From an uncultured Clostridia bacterium (GTDB lineage Bacteria; Bacillota; Clostridia; Oscillospirales; Acutalibacteraceae), in contig CANQUV010000001.1 of assembly GCA_947627135.1 (NCBI GenBank), forward strand, positions 1 through 64,000: DNA of 64,000 nucleotides, read 5' to 3'. Positions within the stretch are counted from its first letter, which is position 1. Every line of letters starts with the position of its first letter. This document shows, one piece after another, positions 1 through 9,006 of this stretch. The notes under the pieces are model-generated. The model worked only from the letters and a program-made list of their open reading frames with translations. It had not been told where the DNA came from and made no database searches. A program made the position numbers and the translations under genes.

Positions 1-24
1 AAATCCGACTGTTACCTTTTTCAC
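1..24 (-). CDS. dpaB: Dipicolinate synthase subunit B, N-terminal 8 codons (cut by window edge)
   Basis: Only the start is in the window. A GTG codon at 24-22 overlaps the TGA stop of dpaA (GTGA overlap) and is followed by codons for MKKVTVGF. This is the kind of glycine-containing flavoprotein N-terminus expected of dipicolinate synthase B. In spore formers the two subunits are co-transcribed A then B and make dipicolinic acid in the mother cell. The call rests on position and eight residues, so it is mainly inferred from context. Confidence 0.55.
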
Positions 25-884
25 CTGATATCCTCCTCAAGCATCTTAACAATTGTGTTTTTTATAATTTCTCCTGCTGTTTTCGGTGCAGTTTTCCCCG
101 GCAAGGCCAGAGCGTGTATTATATCTATATCAAGGCTTTGTGCCGCAGATTTATCTATTCCTCCGGGTAATGACGCTAGATCTATAAGCAAAGTATTTTT
201 ATCTGTATTTTTAAGCAATTCCTCATTAAATATTAATGCAGGTACCGTATTAAACACTATATCAAAGCCTCTTATTTCTTTTAGCTGTCGGGTATTAATT
301 GCGTTATAACCGTTCATAGTGATTTTTGCAAAGTCTGTTGCTTTTCTGGCGCTTACATAAACTTCGGCTTTTAAATCCCTCAACATTTTCGCAAGACATT
401 TACCTATTCTGCCAAAACCGCATATTAAAATTTTGCTGTTTAAAATTGCTCCTTCATAGCTGTTAAGCGCCGTCTGCAAGGCGCCTTCTGCCGTTAAGTA
501 AGCATTTAAAAGTGTAAAATCTTCTCTTTCAAAATAATCATAAGATTTTGCATTATCAAATATTTTGCAAAACTTTACTGCTTTTTCTTTCATAGGACAA
601 AATATTTTTTTATCAAAAATTAAATTTATAAGTTCAGAATCAAATTTAACAGGCTCTTTTGAAAAAGGAGCGTTTATATCTCCTGCCTGATTTACAGGCG
701 GAGGCGGAAATATAACAATATCAGTTTTTGACAGCTCGTCTAAACTATTGCATATTTGCAAATCTCCATAACTTGTTATTTTTGAAAAGCCGAAAAGCTT
801 AACATTATATTTATCTTTTAAAAAGCAGTCGCCTGCAAAAAGAAAACGCTTATCTCCGCCGATTATTCCAACAGTTTTTGTCAT
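21..884 (-). CDS. dpaA: Dipicolinate synthase subunit A
   Basis: The 287-residue protein begins MTKTVGIIGGDKR, a Rossmann-type glycine motif. A second nucleotide-binding stretch (LICGFGRIGKCLAKML) lies near residue 155. This is the layout of DpaA/SpoVFA, the subunit of the enzyme that oxidises dihydrodipicolinate to dipicolinic acid, the calcium chelator of the spore core. The start is placed at ATG 884 because AGGTG stands 6 nt upstream; an in-frame GTG at 893 is part of that ribosome site. It is translationally coupled to dpaB. A sigma-K-like promoter lies upstream. Family assignment is confident. Confidence 0.93.
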   Translation of the reverse strand: MTKTVGIIGGDKRFLFAGDCFLKDKYNVKLFGFSKITSYGDLQICNSLDELSKTDIVIFPPPPVNQAGDINAPFSKEPVKFDSELINLIFDKKIFCPMKEKAVKFCKIFDNAKSYDYFEREDFTLLNAYLTAEGALQTALNSYEGAILNSKILICGFGRIGKCLAKMLRDLKAEVYVSARKATDFAKITMNGYNAINTRQLKEIRGFDIVFNTVPALIFNEELLKNTDKNTLLIDLASLPGGIDKSAAQSLDIDIIHALALPGKTAPKTAGEIIKNTIVKMLEEDIR

Positions 885-920
885 ATAAAACACCTGTATA
901 AAATTTTAGTTTTTATACAA

Positions 921-949
921 TATACTATGTATTTTTAAAATAAAGGTGT
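921..949 (-). promoter_or_regulatory. Candidate sigma-K promoter of dpaAB
   Basis: On the minus strand ACACC (949-945), a 15-nt spacer and CATAGTATA (929-921) fit the mother-cell sigma-K consensus (AC-N15/16-CATANNNTA). dpaAB is sigma-K dependent in Bacillus and Clostridioides, so motif and known biology agree. The motif is short and the region AT-rich, so chance occurrence is possible. Confidence 0.5.
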
Positions 950-990
950 AATTTTAATTTTGGGAATGTTTGTATTATATAAATTATGAA

Positions 991-1021
991 TAATAAAAAA
1001 TCTCCCTCTTACGAGGGAGAT
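991..1021 (-). terminator. Rho-independent terminator
   Basis: On the minus strand ATCTCCCTC, loop GTAA, GAGGGAGAT form a 9-bp stem followed by TTTTTTATT. It sits just after the decayed acetyltransferase and shows that this was once a transcribed unit. Confidence 0.85.
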
Positions 1022-1043
1022 GACACTTAAAATATTTTTGTAA

Positions 1044-1466
1044 TTATGTATCAATTCTTATTATATCAGTAAATGATTTATTGCTATATACCATATCTTC
1101 TCTTATTTCAAAAACTTTACTTTCCCAAAAAGTATTTCCGTTTTTGTTTCTTTCAAAAACTACTAATGCAATCTTATTTATACATTGGTTTTTAAGAGCA
1201 ATTAGTGCATTATCAACCAGTTTTAACCGACACATTGATTTCTGTATTTCGAAGCTACTGCTGTATGATATATAAACCCTGCGTCCGTAATTTCACGCAA
1301 TAATTGATCCTACAATTTTATTACTGTCCTATACAACAAAACAAGGTTCTGAATTTCTTTTTTTAATCTATCTATTCACTCTTTATATATCATAAATATT
1401 ACTCAGTCACATTCCTTTACAGGAAATCCATAAAGCATACAGATTATAATAATCGTTTATTATCAT
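1044..1466 (-). pseudogene. Decayed GNAT N-acetyltransferase
   Basis: The intact 3' part reads ALIALKNQCINKIALVVF, then a stretch with GNTFWE and MVYSNKSF, the acetyl-CoA-side end of a small GNAT enzyme. Upstream in the same strand the family remains readable (an IVGSIIA-type strand, NYGRRVYI). It is broken by in-frame stops near 1412, 1378, 1334 and 1296 and by at least one frameshift around 1360. A full-length gene would begin near ATG 1466. No function can remain in the upstream half. A strong terminator follows. Confidence 0.75.
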
Positions 1467-1504
1467 TTTTTCAGTTGCAATATTTTTCCTATTTAATCAT
1501 TATT

Positions 1505-3229
1505 TCATTTTGTTTTGCTGTCAATATTACTTTTTATCTGTTCAAAGGTTACACCGTACTTTTTTGCTATATCTCTTGCATAACTGCTGCCCTGGGGAGG
1601 AGAAACATAAACCTTAAATGACCTCTCACCTTTATCTACTCCGGTTACAAGGCTTTCTGCTGTACTTTTATTTTGTTTGTCGTTATTGAGAGTTTCAAGG
1701 TCTTTTGCCAAATCGTGCATGTGTGTATTAAAAATTGACCTTACTCCAAGATAACACATTGCTTTTACTACATCTCTAGCTATGAATAACCCTTCTGAAA
1801 CATTAGTCGTTGCCAGACTTTCATTAAGCAGTAAAAGACTTTTATCTGTTGCAACATCAAAAATCTCCCAAAGTCGTTTGCTTTCTTCGCCAAGTCTGCC
1901 TAAATCTACGGTATCGTTTTCATCTGCAGGAAAATGGGTAAATATATTATCGCAGGGGCTGATTTTTAAATTACTACAAGGAGTGTAAATTCCGTTTTGC
2001 GCAAGTAAAAAAGCCAAGCCAACAGCTTGAGTAAAGGTGGTTTTTCCGCCTCTGTTAGGACCTGTAAGAATAAAAACCCTGCCGTTATCATCATTAAAAT
2101 TAATATCATTTGAAACAATATCAAATTCTTCACCATTAACTCTTTTTATTGCAAGCTTAAGATTATATATTTCTTTTGCAGAAAATTTTCTTTCATTTTC
2201 CGGCAAAACCTCCGCCTTGCACATTTTTAAACCTTTAGAATGTATTTTATCCACAAGTTCCGCCCAACGAATATAAAAAACTATTTCAGGCATTAAACTT
2301 ACCAGCGAATATCCGCTTACATTTACATATTTTAAAAGTGTACTTTGAATTTCACGAACTGTTTTTTTCATAATTTCAGTTACTGCTTTTTTCATACTGT
2401 CCGACAACGGGTCACCGCCTGTTGCAGAGTCTCCTGAAGAAATAGTAACATAACCTACTGCCGCATTTTGTTCTATTTTGCCAAAGCCTGCGTGCTCCTC
2501 TTTAAATTTAGGACTTGCAGGGTGAAACTTTTTAATATCTGTTATATCTGTTCCGTGATGAAGCTCATCTTTTGTATTTACAAAATTCACAAAATGCGTC
2601 ATTAAACCCGAATTTGAAAATTCCTTATCATTTAAAGATAAAATTCCCGCTGTTTTTGGACGAAGCAAATCATCAAGATTTACTCCAATCGTTACACTTT
2701 TAAGTTTTTGTGCTTTTTTAAAGGTCTCGCTAATATCAGCCTTGAGCTGCGGGAATCCGCTTTGACTATATATATTGTCAAGGTAATTTTTAAGATTTTT
2801 AAGTCCTTCAGACTGAATGTCTGTTTCTTCAAGACATTTTTTCATTTCTGTTATACACTTAACATAACCGTCTATTTCTCTTAATCTGTTTATAAGCTTC
2901 CAAAGTGACGACGCCTCGGAATCTTTTTGAAAGCGCTCCAAATCACGCAGGTTTGCAAGTTCTTTTAAAAGTTCTGCTAAAACATTTCGCAGTTTAGGAA
3001 ACTTTAAAAAGTCCTCAAAAACATCACCGCGATATTTAACTGTTTGTGTATCTGATGTTATTTGAGACATTATTTTTAAAATAACATTTCTTTCGTATTC
3101 ATCTTCCGTAAGTGTTTGACAGATAAATTCAAGTGATAGATCATTAATTGTTTCATTTGTAAGATTATTAAATTTTGCCTTTGAATTTTTCGGATTTAAA
3201 AGGCTTAAAGTCTCCATAATACACTTCAT
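1505..3229 (-). CDS. MutS-family (MSH domain V) ATPase, short form
   Basis: The 574-residue protein has a helical lever region (about residues 40-350) and a C-terminal MutS ATPase. The Walker A motif is GPNRGGKTTF near residue 393. The Walker B region reads LLLLNESLATTN, and a late histidine segment reads FNTHMHDLAK. It lacks the N-terminal mismatch-binding domain of MutS and the Smr tail of MutS2, so it belongs with the short MutS-like proteins common in Clostridia. Asn in place of Asp before the Walker B Glu is, to my knowledge, usual in that subgroup. The exact DNA substrate is unknown. It is a single-gene unit with its own promoter. Confidence 0.8.
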   Translation of the reverse strand: MKCIMETLSLLNPKNSKAKFNNLTNETINDLSLEFICQTLTEDEYERNVILKIMSQITSDTQTVKYRGDVFEDFLKFPKLRNVLAELLKELANLRDLERFQKDSEASSLWKLINRLREIDGYVKCITEMKKCLEETDIQSEGLKNLKNYLDNIYSQSGFPQLKADISETFKKAQKLKSVTIGVNLDDLLRPKTAGILSLNDKEFSNSGLMTHFVNFVNTKDELHHGTDITDIKKFHPASPKFKEEHAGFGKIEQNAAVGYVTISSGDSATGGDPLSDSMKKAVTEIMKKTVREIQSTLLKYVNVSGYSLVSLMPEIVFYIRWAELVDKIHSKGLKMCKAEVLPENERKFSAKEIYNLKLAIKRVNGEEFDIVSNDINFNDDNGRVFILTGPNRGGKTTFTQAVGLAFLLAQNGIYTPCSNLKISPCDNIFTHFPADENDTVDLGRLGEESKRLWEIFDVATDKSLLLLNESLATTNVSEGLFIARDVVKAMCYLGVRSIFNTHMHDLAKDLETLNNDKQNKSTAESLVTGVDKGERSFKVYVSPPQGSSYARDIAKKYGVTFEQIKSNIDSKTK

Positions 3230-3241
3230 CTCTTTTATAAA

Positions 3242-3286
3242 TATAGTCTATACTATAAAAATACTATAAAAAATAATTGTTGTCAA
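3242..3286 (-). promoter_or_regulatory. Promoter and palindrome upstream of the MutS-like gene
   Basis: TTGACA (3286-3281), 17 nt, then TATTTT (3263-3258) form a reasonable vegetative promoter on the minus strand. Just downstream, TATAGT-N4-ACTATA (3242-3257) is a perfect-arm palindrome that could be an operator. The -10 match is only partial. Confidence 0.45.
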
Positions 3287-3321
3287 TAAATCCAAATAAA
3301 CTTCTTCCACTCTCCTTTAAA

Positions 3322-3355
3322 CAAAAACAGAGCCTTTTAAAAGGCTCTGTTTTTG
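3322..3355 (-). terminator. Strong terminator after the DUF1540 gene
   Basis: ACAGAGCCTTTT and AAAAGGCTCTGT form a perfect 12-bp stem flanked by A and T tracts, so it could work in both directions. It ends the DUF1540 unit and separates it from the MutS-like gene's promoter. Confidence 0.85.
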
Positions 3356-3379
3356 TAGCTTTATTAGCTGTTTTGTTAC

Positions 3380-3559
3380 TTAACAAGTACATTTAGCTAC
3401 AAAGTTTTCACAGTCTGTACATTTACATTCTGTGGGATTTACTTCATGTGTACCTACTGTTATGCTGTCAAGTGCACAATAGTTTTGTGAATTATTGTGG
3501 TTTTCGCAGCTTGTTACCGTACATTTAATGCTTTTATTTGCGTAAGAATTATCTACCAT
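3380..3559 (-). CDS. DUF1540 cysteine-rich protein
   Basis: The 59-residue protein has nine cysteines spaced as in DUF1540 domains (IKCTVTSCENHN, NYCAL, then ECKCTDCENF and a CTC end). This suggests a small metal-binding or disulphide-rich fold. ATG 3559 is preferred because GAGGTG stands 6 nt upstream; the in-frame GTG at 3568 is part of that site. The family is frequent in spore formers, but its role is unknown. It is transcribed alone. Confidence 0.75.
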   Translation of the reverse strand: MVDNSYANKSIKCTVTSCENHNNSQNYCALDSITVGTHEVNPTECKCTDCENFVAKCTC

Positions 3560-3681
3560 TTTTATCACCTCTGGAAATTCTGCAAGAATGATTTCCTTGC
3601 AAAAATATTCTTTACAAAAAATCGCCTGATATACTGAACATAAATCAAAAATTTTTATAAAATATATTAAGAGGTGAGCTT

Positions 3682-4035
3682 ATGAACATAGTAGGAATTT
3701 GTATTATTACTGTTTTTGCAATCTGGGGATTGGCTGAATTTATAAGAAGCTTGGTAATGCTTATTTGCAAAAAAACATCTCCAACGGAATTTTCCGTACT
3801 TATTATTCCTGTTAAAGAAAATTGTGAAGATGCAGAATATCTTTTAAGATGTGCCGCTCAACAGGTTAGATTCAGTAAAAAAAACATAATTGACAAAATT
3901 GTTTGTGTGTTGGATAAACCTGATGTACAAACAGAAAAAATCTGCACCGCCGTGTGCAAGGAATATCCTTTTATGGAAGTCGCACATTTAAACGAATTAA
4001 AATATATTCTTAGAAAAAATTATGAATGGCAATAA
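3682..4035 (+). CDS. Hypothetical protein with N-terminal membrane anchor
   Basis: The 117-residue protein opens with a hydrophobic helix (residues 3-31, IVGICIITVFAIWGLAEF). A soluble domain follows whose SVLIIPVKENCEDAEYLLRC strand-helix start looks like a glycosyltransferase-type Rossmann fragment. It is much too short for a full glycosyltransferase and shows no DXD motif. Ribosome site AGAGGTG precedes the ATG. Function is not recognised. It ends at a shared terminator facing the mreB-like gene. Confidence 0.7.
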   Translation: MNIVGICIITVFAIWGLAEFIRSLVMLICKKTSPTEFSVLIIPVKENCEDAEYLLRCAAQQVRFSKKNIIDKIVCVLDKPDVQTEKICTAVCKEYPFMEVAHLNELKYILRKNYEWQ

Positions 4036-4070
4036 AACGGGCGGATAATTCCGCCCGTTGTTTAATTTTT
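4036..4070. terminator. Bidirectional terminator between convergent genes
   Basis: AACGGGCGG, loop ATAATT, CCGCCCGTT form a 9-bp GC-rich stem. T-rich tracts follow on both strands (GTTTAATTTTT on plus, TTATTG on minus). It serves the hypothetical gene and the convergent mreB-like gene. Confidence 0.8.
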
Positions 4071-4132
4071 AAGATACTTAATAGTTTTAATATTTAATAT
4101 ATACTTTGCTGCATATCAAATATTTTCTGATT

Positions 4133-5149
4133 TTAATATACCTGCACAAGCGGAGTCTGTTCTGATTTATCTCCTTTTTCTGTTGCGGCTATGTAGCTTA
4201 TAGCCTTTGCACAGCCTTTAATTACACAGTCCTGGGGATTTTCCGCTACCAGTACATTTATATTCGTATTCTGAGCAATCAGCTTTGAAAAACCGTAAAT
4301 ATTTGCAAGACCACCTGTAAAAATAATACCGTCTGTGTAAATATCCGACATAAGTTCGGGAGGAGTTTCTTCTAAAACATTTTTTACTATTTCAACCATT
4401 CCCATTGAAAGCTCTGTTAAAACTCCCCTTATTTCTTCAGAACTTACATCTACAAACTTCGGAAGTCCTGCTATTGCATCTCTGCCCTTTAATCTGAAAA
4501 TTCTTTCTTCCGGCAAAGGAATTAACGAACCGATTGCTTTTTTACAGGCTTCTGCCATATTATTGCCTATAATGAGAGAATATTTTTTTCTTGCAAACTT
4601 AATAATTTCCTCGTCCATTTTTCTTCCGGCTTTATTGGTTGTTTTTGAAACGGAAACTCCGCCTAATGATACTACCGCCGCATCCGCTCTTCCGCCGCCG
4701 AAATTTGCAATCATTTTACCCCTTGGACTCATTACATCTAAACCACAGCCCATAATGGCAGCTTTAGTTGAATCTATTAAAAAAATTTGTCTTACTCCAA
4801 GACTTGAAATCGCATTTATTACGGCACGCTTTTCAACCTCTGTTACACCGCTCGGTATTGACGCAACTGCACGTGGTTTTACCATTTTGCCTGTTGAAGT
4901 ATTTTGCAAACAAATTTTAAGCATATCTTCTAATATTTGCGACTGCGCAATTACACCACTGTCAAGCAGATACATGGCCTCTATTTTAGAGGGAGTTTTT
5001 CCAAGCATTTTGTATGCCTTATCGCCTACTGCAAAAATTTCTTCCCTTTCCAAATCTACTGCAGCAACTGTTGCCTCATCTATAACCTTACCTTTATCCG
5101 GAATAAAAACTCTTGTTCTTGTGCTGCCTAAATCAATAGCTAAATCCAT
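4133..5149 (-). CDS. mreB: Divergent MreB/Mbl-type actin homologue
   Basis: The 338-residue protein has the length and order of MreB: phosphate-1 loop (IDLGSTRTRV, residues 5-14), ASIPSGVTEVEKRAV, a phosphate-2 region, KAGRK-MDEEII and an adenosine region (GIIFTGGLANIYGF). MreB forms membrane-bound filaments that organise wall synthesis. Several ATPase residues differ from standard MreB: phosphate-2 reads NFGGGRADAAV instead of DIGGGTT-type, and the EEP segment is replaced by IDSTKAAI. It may bind nucleotide without normal hydrolysis and may be a second copy beside a canonical MreB elsewhere. No mreCD genes are next to it. AAGGAG precedes the start. Confidence 0.82.
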   Translation of the reverse strand: MDLAIDLGSTRTRVFIPDKGKVIDEATVAAVDLEREEIFAVGDKAYKMLGKTPSKIEAMYLLDSGVIAQSQILEDMLKICLQNTSTGKMVKPRAVASIPSGVTEVEKRAVINAISSLGVRQIFLIDSTKAAIMGCGLDVMSPRGKMIANFGGGRADAAVVSLGGVSVSKTTNKAGRKMDEEIIKFARKKYSLIIGNNMAEACKKAIGSLIPLPEERIFRLKGRDAIAGLPKFVDVSSEEIRGVLTELSMGMVEIVKNVLEETPPELMSDIYTDGIIFTGGLANIYGFSKLIAQNTNINVLVAENPQDCVIKGCAKAISYIAATEKGDKSEQTPLVQVY

Positions 5150-5216
5150 AATATTTCTCCTTATCCAAGCCTTTATGTAATTATATTATAACTTAATTGT
5201 TATTTCAATATTTATT

Positions 5217-5855
5217 TTAATCTGTCTTACAAAATGCACAACATAACACTTTATTTTTATATTTTGTTAAAATTTTTGAACATTCCTTTAAAGTGCATCC
5301 TGTTGTAACAATATCATCTACAAGCAGGATCTTTAAATTTACTATATTTTCATTTTCAATTTTATAAACACCTTTAACATTAAGCTTTCTTAATTCTCTG
5401 TTTAAAGAATGCTGCGGTTTGTTATCCTTTATTTTTACAAGACACTCTTTATAAGGTACACTTAAATTTTCAGCAATTTTTCTTGCTATTATTTCAGACT
5501 GGTTAAAGCCTCTTTGATTTCTTTGTTTTTTACTTAACGGAACAGCAGTTACATAATCAAATTTATCATTATTATAGTATTCTCTGATTGCTTTAATCAT
5601 ATACAAAGAAAGCACATCTGCATTTTGAATCTTTCCTCTAATTTTCAAGTTTAAAATTGCATTTTTGAAAACGCCGCAATAAGGAAAAGCACTTACACAA
5701 AAAGTATTATTAATTATGGTTTTTATGGGTTTATAATCCTTTGCTTTTCTGTTACATTCATCACAACAGACTTTTTCTCTATCAATTATTTTATTGCAAA
5801 AAACACACCTTGAGGGATAAAACAAATTTATTATAAAATCAAATATCATGTTCAT
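5217..5855 (-). CDS. comF: ComF-family phosphoribosyltransferase-like protein
   Basis: The 212-residue protein has an N-terminal four-cysteine zinc site (CVFCNKIIDREKVCCDEC) and a C-terminal phosphoribosyltransferase fold with the PRPP-loop motif LLVDDIVTTGCTL near residue 170. An RNQRGFNQSE segment typical of ComF is also present. ComF acts in handling single-stranded DNA during uptake. Its start lies inside the end of recD2 (17-nt overlap), so the two are co-transcribed. Confidence 0.88.
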   Translation of the reverse strand: MNMIFDFIINLFYPSRCVFCNKIIDREKVCCDECNRKAKDYKPIKTIINNTFCVSAFPYCGVFKNAILNLKIRGKIQNADVLSLYMIKAIREYYNNDKFDYVTAVPLSKKQRNQRGFNQSEIIARKIAENLSVPYKECLVKIKDNKPQHSLNRELRKLNVKGVYKIENENIVNLKILLVDDIVTTGCTLKECSKILTKYKNKVLCCAFCKTD

Positions 5856-8067
5856 TTCTGCACCTTATTAAAAATTCTTTCAGTCCGCTGTATCTTTTTG
5901 AACGGCGGTTATTATTTACCATAAATTCAACTGTGTTTTTATCTCCTACTAATATTAAAAGCTTTTTTGCTCTTGTTACTGCTGTATAAAGTAAGTTTCT
6001 GTAATATAACTGTGGAGCTCCCTTGTGCATAGGAATAATTACCGCCTCAAATTCATTTCCCTGACTTTTATGAACGGTACATGCGTAAGCAAAATCTAAA
6101 TCTGATATGCTGTCACTGTCATAAACAGCTATCTTATCATCAAAATTTACTTTTACAGTATTGCTCTTTTTGCTGATATTTTCTAAAACGCCTATATCAC
6201 CGTTAAAAATTCCTGCACCGGTTTCTCCGTTTTCTTTATACCAGTTAATATCGTAATTGTTTTTTATCTGCATTACTTTATCACCTTTGCGAAAAATTTT
6301 TCCGTTTACAGTAATTTCTTCTGTATTTTCTGTATTGGGATTTAATGCAGTCTGAAGTTTTTTGTTAAGTTCTGCTGTGCCAAGTTCTCCCTTTTTAGAA
6401 GGGGAAAGCACCTGTATATCTTCAAATGGAGAATAACCGTAGGAATTTGGCAATCGCCTTTTACACAAATCTACAATTATACTGCTTATATCATACTGAT
6501 TATTACTGGGTAAAAAGAAAAAATCTTTATCTTTTTTTGACAGGTCAGGCATTTCTCCGTTGACAATTTTATGAGCATTAGTAACAATTAAGCTTTCCAT
6601 CGACTGACGAAAAATTTCATTAAGGGCAACAACGGGTATTGTATTTGATAAAACAATATCCTCCAAAACATTACCAGGTCCTACCGACGGAAGCTGGTTT
6701 GAATCACCAACAAGAATAAGCCTGCATCCTAAAGGCAGAGCTTTCATCAGACTTTCAAAGAGAAAAACATCTACCATTGATACTTCGTCCACAACAAGTG
6801 CGTCACAGTCAAGGAGATTTTTTTCGTTATGCTTAAATGCCATTTCTTCTCCCTTTGTAAAGTTCACCTCTAAAAGTCTGTGTATTGTTTTCGCTTCACA
6901 TCCTGTAACCTTACTCATACGCTGTGCCGCACGACCAGTTGGAGCTGTTAAATAAACTTTTTTTCCGCAATCTTTTAAGATTCGGATTATTGCATTAAGG
7001 GTTGTGGTTTTACCTGTTCCCGGACCTCCCGTAAGTACAAGCATACCCTTTGACAAAGCTTCAATCACAGCTTTTTTCTGCAACTGTGCATACTGTATAT
7101 TTTCCGTATCTTCTATATGTTTAATTCTTTTATCAATATCAGGAATTCTGTCGGCAGGATATCTGCAAATAAAATTAATTCTTGCCGCTATGAATTTTTC
7201 ACATCTGTGAACAGAGGGTATAAAGGCAAATTCCTTATTCCCTATTTCATCCTTTACAATAGATGAATCAAAAATCATTTCCTCCAACACAGATAAACAA
7301 ATCTCTTTGCTTATTCCCAAAAAATCCGCAGTAACTTTAATTAAGGTATCTTTCGGCAGACAAGTATGTCCGTTTATCATATTATGATTTAATACATAAG
7401 CAAGTCCTGCACGAATACGATATTCGCTGTCTGCCGGTTTTTCCTGTGAGATTGCAATTCTATCCGCTTTTTCAAAGGAAATATTAAAACCTCCGTTACA
7501 GAGAATATACGGGTTTTCTTTAATTTTTTCTATTGCTTCATTACCCATAGCCTTAAAAACTGACAGAGCACAATTAGGTAAAATATCATAACCTGCCAAA
7601 TACACCAGCAGTTCTCTTACACCTGTATTCATTTTTATTTGTTTGCTTATTTTATTTGCTTTTTCTAAGGTAATGCCTTTCATCATGGCAACCCGCTGCG
7701 GCTCGTTTTCAAGAATTTCAATAGTTCTTTCTTTATATTCCTTTACAAGTTTTTGTGCAGTAGCAGAACCTATCCCTTTTATCGCTCCTGATGACAAATA
7801 TTTTAATATACCGCTTAAACTTTTTGGAATACTCTGCTGGCATGTTACCACTGAAAACTGCATTCCGTATGACGGGTGATTTTTAAAGGTGCCTGTAAGC
7901 TTAACTTCTTCTCCTACATTTAGCAAAGGCATAATTCCTACTGCTGTAATTTCTTCATCTCCTGAAAGTTCAATTACCGTATATCCGTTTTCTTCATTTC
8001 TGTATATTACAGACTCTACCACTCCTGTACATTCATAAACGGTGTTACTGTCAAGCTCTTTAAACAT
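5839..8067 (-). CDS. recD2: RecD2-type DNA helicase
   Basis: The 742-residue protein has an N-terminal OB-like segment (residues 1-75), tandem helix-hairpin-helix repeats (about 90-210) and an SF1B helicase core. Walker A is LTGGPGTGKTTTL near residue 343, Walker B is LVVDEVSMVD, and the late motif ACTVHKSQGNEFEAVI is present. RecD2 is a 5'-3' helicase working without RecBC in repair and fork maintenance. GGAGTAA precedes the ATG. It is the first gene of a two-gene unit with comF. Confidence 0.93.
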   Translation of the reverse strand: MFKELDSNTVYECTGVVESVIYRNEENGYTVIELSGDEEITAVGIMPLLNVGEEVKLTGTFKNHPSYGMQFSVVTCQQSIPKSLSGILKYLSSGAIKGIGSATAQKLVKEYKERTIEILENEPQRVAMMKGITLEKANKISKQIKMNTGVRELLVYLAGYDILPNCALSVFKAMGNEAIEKIKENPYILCNGGFNISFEKADRIAISQEKPADSEYRIRAGLAYVLNHNMINGHTCLPKDTLIKVTADFLGISKEICLSVLEEMIFDSSIVKDEIGNKEFAFIPSVHRCEKFIAARINFICRYPADRIPDIDKRIKHIEDTENIQYAQLQKKAVIEALSKGMLVLTGGPGTGKTTTLNAIIRILKDCGKKVYLTAPTGRAAQRMSKVTGCEAKTIHRLLEVNFTKGEEMAFKHNEKNLLDCDALVVDEVSMVDVFLFESLMKALPLGCRLILVGDSNQLPSVGPGNVLEDIVLSNTIPVVALNEIFRQSMESLIVTNAHKIVNGEMPDLSKKDKDFFFLPSNNQYDISSIIVDLCKRRLPNSYGYSPFEDIQVLSPSKKGELGTAELNKKLQTALNPNTENTEEITVNGKIFRKGDKVMQIKNNYDINWYKENGETGAGIFNGDIGVLENISKKSNTVKVNFDDKIAVYDSDSISDLDFAYACTVHKSQGNEFEAVIIPMHKGAPQLYYRNLLYTAVTRAKKLLILVGDKNTVEFMVNNNRRSKRYSGLKEFLIRCRNEHDI

Positions 8068-8098
8068 AAATTACTCCAAATAAAAAATTAATATATTA

Positions 8099-8127
8099 TT
8101 GATAAAATTATAATTTTATTATATAAT
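8099..8127 (+). promoter_or_regulatory. Sigma-A promoter
   Basis: TTGATA (8099-8104), 17 nt, TATAAT (8122-8127) make a near-consensus vegetative promoter about 70 bp before the F420-ligase-like gene. Confidence 0.7.
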
Positions 8128-8195
8128 TATAAAAGTGTATAAATTTTACTTTTAAAACTGTTGTTTATTTTTTAAACAATCGGAGGTATAAATTA

Positions 8196-8894
8196 ATGGA
8201 ATTTGTTGCAAACGAAGGAAAAAATGTGGAAATTACCGTAAACGGCACTACATATATGCGTCACGCTATAAAAACTCATTTTGTAAAACAAGGTGAAGAT
8301 TATATTGAAATTTTTAAGAAATATGTTTCACCAATTTACGAAGAGGGTGATATTGTTTCTTCCAGTGAAAAAATTATTGCCCTTTGTCAAAACAGAGTTG
8401 TTAAAAGAGAAGACCTTAAAGTGGGCTTTTGGGCGAAACTGCTTTCTAAATTTGCATCTCACCCTACAACAGGAGTGGGCGTTGGTGAAACAATTAAAAT
8501 GCAGTACGCAATTACTAAAGTAGGTTTGCTAAAGGTACTCTGGGCAAGTTTTGCAGGAGGTGTTTGCAAATTATTTGGTAAAAAGGGCGTTTTTTACGAA
8601 ATTGTGGGACAAGAAGTTTCAGGTCTTGACGGCTTTTATGACCATGTTTGGGAAGAATACAGAGATATCGGTATTGAAAATCCGGAAAATCCTTCGGGAG
8701 TTTGCGATGAAATTAAAGAAAAGCTTGGTATGAGCTGTATGATTGTTGATGCAAATGATTTAGGTCAAGAAATTTTAGGCTATTCATCGGATATTAATTT
8801 AAGCGAAGAAGAACTTTTAGGACTTATCAGCGACAATCCCTGCGGTCAGGGACATGAAACAACTCCAATTATTTTAATAAGAAAAAAATCATAA
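8196..8894 (+). CDS. Coenzyme F420-0:L-glutamate ligase-like protein
   Basis: The 232-residue protein matches the CofE/FbiB glutamate-ligase fold: VSPIYEEGDIVSSSEKIIALCQ near residue 50, a SHPTTGVGVGE segment near 90, and a late acidic metal-binding segment (CMIVDANDLGQEI). True F420 synthesis is not expected in most gut Clostridia, and no other cofactor genes lie nearby. The substrate is probably another small acid or cofactor. CGGAGG precedes the ATG. A sigma-A promoter and its own terminator make it monocistronic. Confidence 0.75.
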   Translation: MEFVANEGKNVEITVNGTTYMRHAIKTHFVKQGEDYIEIFKKYVSPIYEEGDIVSSSEKIIALCQNRVVKREDLKVGFWAKLLSKFASHPTTGVGVGETIKMQYAITKVGLLKVLWASFAGGVCKLFGKKGVFYEIVGQEVSGLDGFYDHVWEEYRDIGIENPENPSGVCDEIKEKLGMSCMIVDANDLGQEILGYSSDINLSEEELLGLISDNPCGQGHETTPIILIRKKS

Positions 8895-8955
8895 ACAAAA
8901 TTTGATAATATTATACATTAATTTGTAAATATATACAATAAAAGATTTTAAAATT

Positions 8956-8980
8956 TGGCACTTTCAAGTGCCATTTTTTA
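8956..8980 (+). terminator. Terminator after the F420-ligase-like gene
   Basis: TGGCACTT, loop TC, AAGTGCCA is followed by TTTTTTA. Confidence 0.85.
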
Positions 8981-9006
8981 TAATTATATAATTTTTTTAT
9001 AATCTA

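Noticed and set aside
1505-3229. Walker B Asn in the MutS-like protein as a disabling mutation
   Set aside because: LLLLNES is, to my knowledge, usual in the short MutS-like subgroup of Clostridia, so it is not a sign of decay.
3380-3568. SCIFF-type RiPP precursor (the gene is short and Cys-rich)
   Set aside because: The cysteine spacing fits DUF1540, and no radical SAM maturase stands next to it.
4563-5180. 205-codon open frame on the plus strand opposite the mreB-like gene
   Set aside because: It is antisense to a well-supported gene, has no ribosome site and an unlikely composition.
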